A stretch of DNA of 64,000 nt from CAZAOY01 sp964486925 (GTDB lineage: Bacteria; Bacillota; Clostridia; Oscillospirales; Ruminococcaceae): NCBI GenBank assembly GCA_964486925.1, contig CAZAOY010000003.1, positions 1 to 64,000 on the forward strand, in the 5' to 3' direction. Below the pieces are notes generated by a model that was not told the DNA's origin, made no database searches, and saw only the letters and a program-made list of their open reading frames with translations. Position numbers and translations under genes: made by a program. This document shows, one piece after another, positions 42,986 through 51,528 of the stretch. Every line of letters starts with the position of its first letter. The first letter of the stretch is position 1.

Positions 42986-43760
42986 TTGTAACTATAGTGA
43001 CTGGTCGAACTATTATGACAGGCTTACCCAGAATATAAGCTACCATTCGCTTTCAAAGAATCTTGATAGGCTTATTAAACAGCATGTAAGCCTTAAGGAT
43101 AACAACATACTGCTAGATCTAGGTTGCGGAACGGGCAGTTTACTGTTTCTTCTGGAGGATATGGGTTACGATGTTATAGGGGTGGATAACTCCTATAGCA
43201 TGCTTTCGATAGCGTTATCCAAAAAACAAGCAAGAAACAGTAGTGCGGCTTTGCTTTGTCAGGAGATGGACGAGCTTGATCTTTTCGGAACGATAAAGGT
43301 AGCGGTTTCCACCCTTGACAGCCTAAACCATATTACCGATATTAAACTGCTTGATGATACCTTTAAACGGGTGTCATTATTTTTGGAGCATGGCGGGGTG
43401 TTTATCTTTGATGTAAACACCGTTTACAAGCATGAGAGTATCCTATCGGGAAGTACCTTTGTGTATGACTATGACGACCTATACTGTGTATGGCAAAACT
43501 CTAAAAGCGACAACGAGCATATTGTAACCATCGATCTGGACATCTTTAGCCTTGATGAGCAGAGTGGGATGTTCGATAGATTTGAGGAACAGTTTTGCGA
43601 GCGAGCCTATACTAAAGATGAGATCGAAAAGAGCGTTATAGCGGCGGGGCTTTCTATAGTAGAGGTGTTCGACGGTGATTTTATCTTTGAAGAGGGCGGT
43701 ATGCCCATAAAACCACACGAGCATTCACAGCGGTTACTGTATATTGTGTCAAAGCGGTAA
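42978..43760 (+). CDS. Class I SAM-dependent methyltransferase
   Basis: 260 residues from ATG 42978 (an in-frame TTG precedes it). SAM-binding motif I is ILLDLGCGTGSLLFLLEDMG, followed by the acidic VIGVDNSYSMLSIA and the post-II CQEMDELDL. It belongs to the small-molecule/cypemycin-like methyltransferase group common in Clostridia. The substrate is unknown. It overlaps the TrpR-like gene by 8 bp. Confidence 0.87.
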   Translation: MSSCNYSDWSNYYDRLTQNISYHSLSKNLDRLIKQHVSLKDNNILLDLGCGTGSLLFLLEDMGYDVIGVDNSYSMLSIALSKKQARNSSAALLCQEMDELDLFGTIKVAVSTLDSLNHITDIKLLDDTFKRVSLFLEHGGVFIFDVNTVYKHESILSGSTFVYDYDDLYCVWQNSKSDNEHIVTIDLDIFSLDEQSGMFDRFEEQFCERAYTKDEIEKSVIAAGLSIVEVFDGDFIFEEGGMPIKPHEHSQRLLYIVSKR

Positions 43761-43771
43761 AACCAACGTAG

Positions 43772-43792
43772 GGAACGCATTGTATGCGTTCC
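43772..43792. repeat. Short palindromic intergenic repeat (GGAACGCAT family)
   Basis: GGAACGCAT, TGT, ATGCGTTCC, preceded by CGTAG. Same family and same CGTAGG flank as the pair at 25278 and 25354. Confidence 0.8.
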
Positions 43793-43887
43793 AAAACCGG
43801 AACAGCATTGTGTAACCACAGAATGCTACAATAACCAATGTAAAACCTAAAATTAAGCGTAGAACCGTAATAAGATTGGAGAGATTA

Positions 43888-44757
43888 ATGGCAAAGCTAG
43901 TAAGGGCGATATCGGAGGACGGGACAGCTATATCCTGTGCGATAAACTCCACCGATATTGTAAATGAGATTGAGAGGATTCATAAACCCTCGGCGGTGGT
44001 AACGGCGGCGATTGGGCGGCTTGCGACTGCGGGGTCTATTATGGGATATATGTTAAAGTCCAAGGAGGACAAGCTTACCATCCGCATAAACGGCGGCGGG
44101 CCTATCGGGTCGATGATTGTGGTATCCGACTACAACGGCGACGTTAAGGCTTATGTGGCAAACCCTGTGGTAGAGCTTCCGCTTAATGCTGTAGGCAAGC
44201 TGGATGTTGCGGCGGCTGTTGGCACGGATGGTACAGTTAGCGTGGTTCGTGACACGGGGCATACCGACCCATATACAGGGCAGGTACCGCTTGTTTCGGG
44301 CGAGATTGCCGAGGATATTACAAGCTACTATGCTATAAGCGAGCAGATTCCAACTGTATGCGGGCTTGGGGTGTTAGTAAATCCTGACCTTACTGTAAAG
44401 GCGGCGGGGGGATATCTGGTACAGCTTCTACCATTTGCTTCAGAGGAAACGATAACACAGATTGAGCAGAATCTAAAATCGATGGAATCGGTATCGGCGC
44501 TGATCGACAGCGGGGTTACCCCAGAGGAGATCTGCCTTAGACTGCTAGAGGGGTTAAACCCTAACCTGCTAGACGAGGGAGAAACGCTCTACCGCTGTGA
44601 CTGTAGCAAGGAACGAATCGAACGTGCTTTAATAAGCATGGGCAGAGAGGAGCTACAGACGCTGATAAACGACAAGGATACTACCGAGGTTTGCTGTCAC
44701 TTCTGCGACAAAAAGTACAACTTTTCAAACAGTGAGATAGAGGCTTTAATCGGGTAG
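43888..44757 (+). CDS. hslO: Redox-regulated chaperone Hsp33
   Basis: 289 residues from ATG 43888, after GGAGAG. Hsp33 is activated by oxidation and unfolding to hold denatured proteins. The N-terminal MAKLVRAISEDGTAISCAINST, the core INGGGPIGSMIVVSDYNGDVKAYVANP and the C-terminal zinc-binding cysteines are present: Cys237-x-Cys239 and Cys270-x-x-Cys273. All four redox cysteines are kept. It is probably monocistronic, with a GGAACGCAT repeat upstream. Confidence 0.95.
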   Translation: MAKLVRAISEDGTAISCAINSTDIVNEIERIHKPSAVVTAAIGRLATAGSIMGYMLKSKEDKLTIRINGGGPIGSMIVVSDYNGDVKAYVANPVVELPLNAVGKLDVAAAVGTDGTVSVVRDTGHTDPYTGQVPLVSGEIAEDITSYYAISEQIPTVCGLGVLVNPDLTVKAAGGYLVQLLPFASEETITQIEQNLKSMESVSALIDSGVTPEEICLRLLEGLNPNLLDEGETLYRCDCSKERIERALISMGREELQTLINDKDTTEVCCHFCDKKYNFSNSEIEALIG

Positions 44758-44895
44758 CAGAGGATGATTTTAGACGTAATACTAATCCGTAATAAAACAC
44801 TGACAAAAAACCGTACAGATCCGAAAAGTATAGGGTTTGTATGCATTTTTAGTGTGTATTAATGCGGTGTTAGTATAGATTGATAAGGAGTTAAT

Positions 44896-47136
44896 ATGAA
44901 GGTTTTAAAGGGGTTACTGTCGGTTGTTTTGATGGTAGCTTGTATATATCTGCCGTCGGTTATGGTTAGTGCGGCTACATATAAGGAGTTTGAATACGAG
45001 GTTACAGGTAGTGGGGCGACCATTACCGCGTACAAGGGAACGGCTGACCAGGTTGATGTACCTAGCAATATAAATGGAAATGCAGTTACAAAGATTGGTA
45101 GCAAAGCATTTTTTGGAAATACAAAGATTAGAAAGATCATCCTTCCAAAGGGGATTACACATATTGAGGAGTATGCATTCAGCGGGTGTAAAAACCTTAG
45201 AACCATGCAGTTACCTAGCACTCTTACTAACATTGGTGAGGGTGTGCTGACAGGGTCTACCTCTATTAGCAGTGTTATTATTCCGGAATCGGTAACCACC
45301 ATTAGTAACGGTGCGTTTGCGTCGGTGTCGGACATGTTTAAGCTAGAGGTTTATAACGGCACTGTTGGTCAGCACTATGCAATTACCTATGGGGTTAAGA
45401 ATACCGTTATCGATAACAACAAGACCTATACCGTTAAGTTTGAGGGTGTACCACAGACGGTTATCTACGGAAAGGCGGCGATCCCTCCTACTAATCCGAT
45501 AAAATCGGGATACACCTTTACAGGTTGGGACAAAGAGTTTGACATGGTTACCTCCAACCTTGATGTTAAGGCGAAGTGGTCGTCATTAAGCTACACCGTA
45601 AGCTTTGAAGCTAACGGCGGCGGTGTGGTAGACAGCATTGAGCTTCCACACGGCACTGGGGTAGCGGCGCTGCCTGCACCTATCAGAAACGGATATGTTT
45701 TCGACGGGTGGTATCTGGACAAGTCGCTTACCACAAGGTTTGATACTGTGGTAGCTAACCATACCCTCTATGCAAAATGGATTAAGAGCGCTACCGTGAC
45801 CTTTATCGACGGTTCTAGGATAGTTAAGAGCGAGCCTGTTACCTCAGGCGGCAAGGCGGTAGCCTTTACCCCTGTTAAGGAGGGGTACGAGTTTATGGGG
45901 TGGTACACAACCGACAAGCTTACCACCAAGTATTCCTTTAAAAACATAGTAACCTCTAATCTAAAGCTATACGCAAGGTGGGCTAGAATCTATACCATTA
46001 ACTTTAAGGACGGTGTAAGGACGTTAAGCTCCCAAGAGATTGCGGCGGGGAGTTATGTAATCAAATACACCCCAACAAAGCTAGGTTACAGCTTTAAGGG
46101 TTGGTTTACCGACTCTGCCCTTAAGACAAAGTACAACTTTGACACCAAGGTTACCAAGGCGATTAACCTCTATGCAGGTTGGACTAAAAAGGCGATCTCT
46201 GCCTCCACTGTGGAGGAGATTAGCAACGAGTACCTAAACAGCTGTGTTAGAATCCAGACCTACGACAAGGAAAGACGACCTCTTGCAAACGGTAGCGGGT
46301 TTATCGTAAATGACGGTCCTTATAACTACATAGCAACCAACTATCACGTTATCTCCCAATCCTATTATGTAACCGCCGAGCTTGAGAACGGCAAGGTGAT
46401 TGAGCTTGACAAGATAAGCGCTTACAGCAAGGAGTATGACTTTGCGGTGTTATCGCCAAAGGTTTCGCTAACAGGGGTTAAGCCTGTGGTTTTGGGGGAT
46501 AGTGTTACCGTTAGTATCGGAGGTAAATGTATTACCATCGGTTCGCCTAGCGGGCTTAAGAATACCGTATCGCAGGGGCTTATAAGCCAGAGCAGGACGA
46601 TAAACGGTGTGGAGAACTTCCAGATTAGCACCCCGATATCCTACGGTTCAAGCGGTGGGGCGTTGTTTAACATGAACGGTGAGGTTGTGGGGATGACCAC
46701 CTCGGGATACGCAGGAGTTTCGGCGGATCTAAACTTTGCTATCATCATTGATTACCTTAAGAGGGGTATGAAAAACCTAGTGGATCAGAGCATATTCGAC
46801 GTTTCGGGGTACACCACCGCCGAAAAGTACGACACCCTTGCGGGTACGCTAATCCCAATCCCATCAGAAGGGGTTTTCAGCCACTACGTATACGATACCA
46901 AGCTTAGTTATGTAGAGTTTAACTACAAGTCGATCGACATTCAAAAGTACATTGCACAGATTGAAGGCTACGGTTTTAGGTTTGTTTCCAAATACGAGAT
47001 CGACAGCGGCGAACAGATCTACGAATACGCTACCTCGTATGGGTATTCAATCCTATTCGGTGTATATAAAGGTGTGTTCACCCTAGCGGGGGATGTACTG
47101 TATCCAAAAGAACTAGTATCAAGTGAGTTTGAATAG
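44896..47136 (+). CDS. Secreted multidomain protein: BspA-type LRR, InlB-B repeats, trypsin-like protease
   Basis: 746 residues. Signal peptide about 1-27 (cleavage near VSAA). Residues ~30-165 are BspA/LRR_5 repeats (KIGSKAFFGNTKIRKIILP, YAFSGCKNLRTMQLP). Residues ~175-430 hold four InlB-B repeats, each ending in a phrase such as GYVFDGWYLDKSLTTRFD and LYAKW. Residues ~440-640 form a chymotrypsin/HtrA-like domain with a full triad: His484 in ATNYHVI, Asp515 in EYDFAVLS and Ser586 in GSSGGALF. About 100 more residues follow. There is no LPXTG or PDZ domain. It is probably an exported, substrate-anchored protease. The combination is unusual. Confidence 0.9.
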   Translation: MKVLKGLLSVVLMVACIYLPSVMVSAATYKEFEYEVTGSGATITAYKGTADQVDVPSNINGNAVTKIGSKAFFGNTKIRKIILPKGITHIEEYAFSGCKNLRTMQLPSTLTNIGEGVLTGSTSISSVIIPESVTTISNGAFASVSDMFKLEVYNGTVGQHYAITYGVKNTVIDNNKTYTVKFEGVPQTVIYGKAAIPPTNPIKSGYTFTGWDKEFDMVTSNLDVKAKWSSLSYTVSFEANGGGVVDSIELPHGTGVAALPAPIRNGYVFDGWYLDKSLTTRFDTVVANHTLYAKWIKSATVTFIDGSRIVKSEPVTSGGKAVAFTPVKEGYEFMGWYTTDKLTTKYSFKNIVTSNLKLYARWARIYTINFKDGVRTLSSQEIAAGSYVIKYTPTKLGYSFKGWFTDSALKTKYNFDTKVTKAINLYAGWTKKAISASTVEEISNEYLNSCVRIQTYDKERRPLANGSGFIVNDGPYNYIATNYHVISQSYYVTAELENGKVIELDKISAYSKEYDFAVLSPKVSLTGVKPVVLGDSVTVSIGGKCITIGSPSGLKNTVSQGLISQSRTINGVENFQISTPISYGSSGGALFNMNGEVVGMTTSGYAGVSADLNFAIIIDYLKRGMKNLVDQSIFDVSGYTTAEKYDTLAGTLIPIPSEGVFSHYVYDTKLSYVEFNYKSIDIQKYIAQIEGYGFRFVSKYEIDSGEQIYEYATSYGYSILFGVYKGVFTLAGDVLYPKELVSSEFE

Positions 47137-47155
47137 AGTATAGATTTAACAAAGC

Positions 47156-47184
47156 GAAGCGTTGATAACGACGCTTCGTTTTTT
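47156..47184 (+). terminator. Terminator after the secreted protease gene
   Basis: GAAGCGT, 8-nt loop, ACGCTTC followed by GTTTTTT. Confidence 0.85.
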
Positions 47185-47262
47185 GTGGGTTGGATTGGTA
47201 GACACAACTGTGTTCAACTAGATTTAATGTCTACTTAATATATTATCCTCGTATAAGATAAA

Positions 47263-47307
47263 AGCCTAATGTTTAAAAGCTACAATTGCAGATTTAAACA
47301 TTAGGCT
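47263..47307 (-). terminator. Terminator of the SPFH/RHH pair
   Basis: AGCCTAATGTTTAAA and TTTAAACATTAGGCT make a perfect 15-bp stem around a 15-nt loop, followed on the minus strand by TTTTATCTT. Confidence 0.85.
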
Positions 47308-47315
47308 ACATTAAA

Positions 47316-47522
47316 TCAAATATCAATCTCAAGGTCAGCGTCAATCTCGTCTGAAACGTATCTACCATTCTTTTTACGTTGTTTAACGCACTCCGATAGC
47401 AGATATTCAATCTGTCCGTTTACAGAGCGAAAATCGTCCTCCGCCCATGCAGATATCTCTGCATACAGCTTTGGTGATAGTCTTAGTGGAATCTGTTTTT
47501 TCTTCTGTTCATTTGCTGTCAT
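47316..47522 (-). CDS. Ribbon-helix-helix (Arc/CopG-like) protein
   Basis: 68 residues. The pattern KQIPLRLSPKLYAEISAWAEDDFRSVNGQIEYLLSECV is a ribbon-helix-helix domain: a short beta strand, then two helices with the conserved turn. It usually binds DNA. An acidic tail (DEIDADLEIDI) follows. The start lies one base after the stop of the SPFH gene, so the two are translationally coupled. The pairing of SPFH and RHH genes recurs in Firmicutes. Its function is not known. Confidence 0.82.
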   Translation of the reverse strand: MTANEQKKKQIPLRLSPKLYAEISAWAEDDFRSVNGQIEYLLSECVKQRKKNGRYVSDEIDADLEIDI

Positions 47523-47523
47523 T

Positions 47524-48528
47524 TTAATATAAGCTTCCAGAGTTTACAATCGGCTGTGCGTCTTTATTGCCGCAAAGCACAACCAATAGATTTGAAACCA
47601 TAGCCGCTTTTCTCTCCTCATCAAGTTCAACTACATTATTTGTGCTAAGCCGTTCTAAAGCCATCTCCACCATACCCACTGCACCATCTACTATCATCTT
47701 TCTCGCGTCAATAATCGCTGAAGCCTGTTGTCTTTGTAGCATTGCGGCGGCAATCTCGGTAGCATATGCAAGATAGGTTATACGTGCCTCTATAATTTCA
47801 AGCCCCGCATCTAAAACCTTTGACTGGATCTCCTCTTTTATACGGGTTGCAACAATCTCGCTTGACCCACGCAGACTTCCATCGTCCGAGATTCCGTCGC
47901 CTGTTGTATCGATATTTGGCGAGACATCATAAGGATACATCCTTACAATATTCCTAAGAGCGCTATCACATTGTAGCGATAGATATTCCTTGTAGTTATC
48001 CACGTTAAACACCGCCTTTGCGGTATCGATAACCCTCCAGGTAACAGCAATCCCAATCTCAATAGGATTTCCCAAGCAGTCGTTAATCTTTTGGCGGCTG
48101 TTGTTGAGTGTCATTATCTTTAGCGAGATTTTTTTGCTAGGTATCTCTGCTGTTGTGGCGGTTGTAACCAGCTTGCTGATACCGCTGTCAACGTCCCCGC
48201 TTTGATGAAGCTTTGTCTTAGCGGCAGGGTTAACGGCAGAGGAGAATGGATTTACATAATAAAATCCGTCCTCTTTAATTGTACCTGTGTACCTTCCGAA
48301 TAGGGTTAGAACAAGCGCCTCCTGCGGTTTGATAATCTTAAGTCCCGCAAAGAAGATCCATCCTAGACATATCCAAACCAAAGATACGATAAACAAGGTA
48401 GCACCATTGCCTTTGTCCATAAGTATACCGCCGTAGATCACCCCTGCAATCGATAATAAGTACAAGATGGTAAGCAAAAACAGCATAACAAAGCCATTTT
48501 TACTTTTGTTTAGTATTTTTTCTTTCAT
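47524..48528 (-). CDS. SPFH (band 7/stomatin-like) membrane protein
   Basis: 334 residues after AGGAGG. Two adjacent N-terminal membrane segments (about 13-33 and 42-63) precede a band-7 domain: IIKPQEALVLTLFGRYTGTIKEDGFYYVNPF, GNPIEIGIAVTWRVIDTAKAVFNVDNYKEYL, and a coiled region LRNIVRMYPYDVSP to AAAMLQRQQASAIIDARKMIVDGAV. SPFH proteins scaffold membrane domains and sometimes act with proteases. It is co-encoded with a ribbon-helix-helix protein downstream. Confidence 0.9.
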   Translation of the reverse strand: MKEKILNKSKNGFVMLFLLTILYLLSIAGVIYGGILMDKGNGATLFIVSLVWICLGWIFFAGLKIIKPQEALVLTLFGRYTGTIKEDGFYYVNPFSSAVNPAAKTKLHQSGDVDSGISKLVTTATTAEIPSKKISLKIMTLNNSRQKINDCLGNPIEIGIAVTWRVIDTAKAVFNVDNYKEYLSLQCDSALRNIVRMYPYDVSPNIDTTGDGISDDGSLRGSSEIVATRIKEEIQSKVLDAGLEIIEARITYLAYATEIAAAMLQRQQASAIIDARKMIVDGAVGMVEMALERLSTNNVVELDEERKAAMVSNLLVVLCGNKDAQPIVNSGSLY

Positions 48529-48838
48529 AATCGGTATCCTCCTATAATTTTTTATTATATTATTATGATATCATATTGATGTTATTTTGTCAATATAAAT
48601 TTGGAAAAATATCTGTAATTATTATGAAGGTATATAACTAAAGTTGGGAGAAATATCATTATAAAGGAAGATAATCAGATCAATGATTACTAAACTAAGT
48701 GGTTTGTGTATATAATGTGTATTAGGAATGAATTAGCAGGATAGGAGCAATCTACAAGACACCAAGACCTAAACCCTACTGTCAACTAACTATGGCTGTC
48801 TGCATATATTATACCATAGATGAAAGCTGAAAGGCTTT

Positions 48839-48906
48839 CTACCTTTAAAGGTAGAATAACACATTGTGTAAAGCGAGGCTTTACCTACTTTGTTATGTTA
48901 TTCTAC
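48839..48906. repeat. Nested palindromes upstream of the DUF3343 gene
   Basis: CTACCTTTAAAGGTAG (48839-48854) is a perfect 16-bp palindrome. It overlaps a larger inverted repeat, GTAGAATAACA (48851-48861) with TGTTATTCTAC (48896-48906), which encloses TAAAGC/GCTTTA. The two structures share bases and so are mutually exclusive. The rest of 48529-48948 shows no gene or recognised motif. Confidence 0.5.
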
Positions 48907-48948
48907 TATTATTGATGAAAGGTATGGTTAACATAAAGGTGAATACTT

Positions 48949-49179
48949 ATGGTTAAAAATCTAATACTGTTTAGCTCTATCACCTATGCTAATAGGGCGG
49001 GTGAGTTTTTATATAAAAGAGGATTTCATGGGCGGGTGATTAAGACTCCTGCCGCTTATACAAATAAAAGCTGTGGGTATAGCCTTGCAATAAAGGCGGG
49101 TGAGAGCGCACAGGCCGCCGCTGAAGAACTAGGCAGGGTGGGGATGAGGTACATTAAGGTGGTGCCTAACGATGAGTAG
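48949..49179 (+). CDS. DUF3343 (putative Se/S carrier-like) protein
   Basis: 76 residues. It matches the DUF3343 family (PF11823, putative Se/S carrier): ILFSSITYANRAGEFLYKRG, the single conserved cysteine Cys42 in TNKSCGYSLAIK, and a C-terminal KVVPND. Family members are linked to selenium or sulfur trafficking, from gene-neighbourhood evidence. The cysteine desulfurase gene starts inside its 3' end, which suits a carrier accepting persulfide or selenium from that enzyme. No other selenium genes are in the window. Confidence 0.8.
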   Translation: MVKNLILFSSITYANRAGEFLYKRGFHGRVIKTPAAYTNKSCGYSLAIKAGESAQAAAEELGRVGMRYIKVVPNDE

Positions 49180-50347
49180 AGAGGTCTACCTCGATAACGC
49201 CGCTACCTCCTATCCTAAACCATTATCGGTGTCGCAAGCCGTATCGTCCGCTATACAGCGGTACGGCGGCAACCCCGGGAGGAGCGGCCACAAGATGTCC
49301 ACAAACGCTGCATTAGCGGTTTATCGTGTTCGGCAACGGGTATCAGCCTTCTTTAACACTACCGACACAGGGATAATCTTTACCCAAAACTGCACCCACG
49401 CATTAAACACCGCAATATTAGGGGTGTTATCCCCATACGACCACGTTATAACAACCTCGCTAGAGCACAACTCCGTCCTTCGCCCGCTTGAATACATGCG
49501 AAAGAAGGCGGGGGTAAGATACACCATTGTGGATGTTCATAACAAGACAAACGACGAGATTGTAAGAGCCATTGCAAATGCGGTAAACGGTAACACCAAA
49601 GCCATCATCACCACCCACGCAAGCAACGTTACAGGACGAATTATGCCGATCTCTACAATAGGAGAGCTTTGTAGGGTGAAGTGCCTGACATACATAGTAG
49701 ATGCCGCCCAGACTGCGGGGGTGTTGCCGATTGACATGCAAAGGCTGAATATCGATATCCTCTGCTGTGCCGCCCATAAGTCTTTGTTTGGTATAGGCGG
49801 GGGGATTTTAGCCCTTTCCGACAGCTATGCCGAGGGTATCGAACGGTTTATCGAGAACGACTCTGTCCTCCCGCCGCTACTCTACGGTGGTACAGGCACA
49901 AACTCCCTTGACCTTGACATGCCCGACATCCTACCCGAGCGGTACGAGGCGGGCACGCTAAACGTTCCAACCATCTGTAGCATTGGAGCGGGTATTGATT
50001 TTATAAGCAGGAAGGGTATGGCGACGCTTTATTCCCATGAAAAATCCCTCTGTCGGATACTGTATAAGCAGTTATCCAAGAATGAGCGGATTGTATTCTA
50101 TTCTGCCGACACCGACGATTATGTGCCGATAGTATCCTTTACTGTAAGGGGGAGTGACTGTCAGGAGTTATGCCAGGTATTAAGCGATCGGGGGTTCTAT
50201 CTACGAAGCGGTTATCTATGCGCCGCCACCGCACATCATGTAGTAGGGACAGTAGACACCGGTGTTATAAGGTTTTCCCCCTCTCCCTTTAACACAAGGG
50301 AAGAGGTTTTGATGTTATGTAGCACCATCACCGCATTGCTGCGATAA
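49172..50347 (+). CDS. Cysteine desulfurase-family PLP enzyme
   Basis: 391 residues overlapping the DUF3343 gene by 8 bp. It has class-V aminotransferase motifs: YLDNAATSYPKP, FTQNCTHALNTAILG, the PLP lysine Lys203 in CCAAHKSLFGIGGG, and the persulfide cysteine Cys350 in LRSGYLCAATAHH. It resembles the EF2568-type desulfurases that accompany selenium genes, rather than IscS or SufS of Fe-S operons. Sulfur or selenium delivery to the co-encoded DUF3343 protein is inferred. Confidence 0.88.
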   Translation: MSREVYLDNAATSYPKPLSVSQAVSSAIQRYGGNPGRSGHKMSTNAALAVYRVRQRVSAFFNTTDTGIIFTQNCTHALNTAILGVLSPYDHVITTSLEHNSVLRPLEYMRKKAGVRYTIVDVHNKTNDEIVRAIANAVNGNTKAIITTHASNVTGRIMPISTIGELCRVKCLTYIVDAAQTAGVLPIDMQRLNIDILCCAAHKSLFGIGGGILALSDSYAEGIERFIENDSVLPPLLYGGTGTNSLDLDMPDILPERYEAGTLNVPTICSIGAGIDFISRKGMATLYSHEKSLCRILYKQLSKNERIVFYSADTDDYVPIVSFTVRGSDCQELCQVLSDRGFYLRSGYLCAATAHHVVGTVDTGVIRFSPSPFNTREEVLMLCSTITALLR

Positions 50348-50372
50348 TCTGCGCTTTAGCGCATGTATATTG

Positions 50373-50397
50373 GGGCGACCTTGTGGTCGCCCTTTTG
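50373..50397 (+). terminator. Terminator after the desulfurase gene
   Basis: GGGCGACC, 4-nt loop, GGTCGCCC then TTTTG. It is immediately followed by a copy of the ACTGGCGACCG palindromic repeat. Confidence 0.75.
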
Positions 50398-50462
50398 TTG
50401 TTTTGTGGTTTTTACTGGCGACCGCTACGGTCGCCAGTAAAAACAAAAAGGTAAAACCACAA
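50396..50462. repeat. Palindromic repeat (ACTGGCGACCG family), copy 2
   Basis: Core ACTGGCGACCG, CTA, CGGTCGCCAGT (50414-50438). The flanks extend the palindrome: GTTTTGTGGTTTTT on the left and AAAACCACAAAAC on the right. It matches 37262-37317 nearly base for base through the core and left flank. Confidence 0.7.
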
Positions 50463-50467
50463 AACCC

Positions 50468-51505
50468 CTAGCAGTAGCTAGGGGTTTTGTGGTCGATGTA
50501 ACTGTTGCTAGGGGTTAACACACCTGTGTTAACATCTCGGTTGTAAAGATAGATTCTGTCACTGTCTTGACAGGCTATGGCTAGGGTCTTGTCGTGGTTG
50601 AATAGGGAGATGTGACGTGGGTTTTTGCCGATGGTGGAGTAGTATCCCGATTCTACCAGTAACCCGTCTGGGGTGAGGGAGAACATGGCTATGGTGTCTG
50701 CACCACGGTTTGCGGCGTAGAGGTTTTGTCTATCCACCGTCATTACCAGTGTAGAGCCGTAGGAGGTCTTGTCGTATCCGTCAAAAAGGGTGCTGATACG
50801 TTGTATCACCTTCATCTTGTCCCTTTGGTTGTCGATTACCACCACCTCGTTGGAATATTCGGTCATTACGTAAAGGATACCATTGCTCTCGATAATGTGC
50901 CTTGGGCCTGTGCCTTTGATTAGGGTGAGATAGTGGTCTAGCACGATAAAGTTGTCGATTATGATGTATTTGTAGATTCGATCCTGCTCGATGTTAGCGC
51001 TGTACATATGCCGTTTGTCTGGCGACAGATAGGTGCAGTGAGCTTTGCCGGTTAACCCTTCGGTTTTGCCTTGATAGAGGTTTACCGTTGGTTCAAGAAA
51101 TCCAAACTCGGTGACAGGTAGACAGAAGATGTTACCTGTGAGGTAGAACGCTCCCATTAAAAGGCGGTTTTCAGGGTGGTATGCAATGTGACATAACCCG
51201 TTACCTTCTAGGGTTTTGCTGTCAACTAGGCTGTATCTGCCGTTAGCCTTCTTGTACATATGCACCTTCGAGCTGTCGTCGTGCTCCTCTAGGGTGAAGA
51301 TTAAATCCCCATCTATTGCACAAAAGGAAGCGTTTGGGATGGCGTCCTCAAATTGTGTGTTAAAGATAAATTCACCGCTGTCGTTTGCTTTGTAGCTTAA
51401 CAGCTTAAGGGTGACCCCCTGCTCGCCGTATCCAGAGATAAGCAGGGGGTTGTCCTCATTAGCTGTGTTTTCTAGCGCTATATCGATTGAGTATCTTGTG
51501 TCCAT
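50468..51505 (-). CDS. Lactonase-family seven-bladed beta-propeller protein
   Basis: 345 residues after a GGGGGA site. Repeated blade motifs, for example CHIAYHPENRLLMGAFYLTGNIFCLPV, HCTYLSPDKRHMYSANIEQDRIYKYII and GPRHIIESNGILYVMTEYSNEVVVID, fit the PF10282 (6-phosphogluconolactonase-like) propellers, as does the closing RHISLFNHDKTLAIACQDSDRIYLYNRD. It may be a cytosolic lactonase. The 3' coding end (HKTPSYC) is also the left arm of a CCCCTAGC/GCTAGGGG hairpin that may serve as terminator. Confidence 0.82.
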   Translation of the reverse strand: MDTRYSIDIALENTANEDNPLLISGYGEQGVTLKLLSYKANDSGEFIFNTQFEDAIPNASFCAIDGDLIFTLEEHDDSSKVHMYKKANGRYSLVDSKTLEGNGLCHIAYHPENRLLMGAFYLTGNIFCLPVTEFGFLEPTVNLYQGKTEGLTGKAHCTYLSPDKRHMYSANIEQDRIYKYIIIDNFIVLDHYLTLIKGTGPRHIIESNGILYVMTEYSNEVVVIDNQRDKMKVIQRISTLFDGYDKTSYGSTLVMTVDRQNLYAANRGADTIAMFSLTPDGLLVESGYYSTIGKNPRHISLFNHDKTLAIACQDSDRIYLYNRDVNTGVLTPSNSYIDHKTPSYC

Positions 51506-51528
51506 GATAAATCCCCCTGTATACGGTG

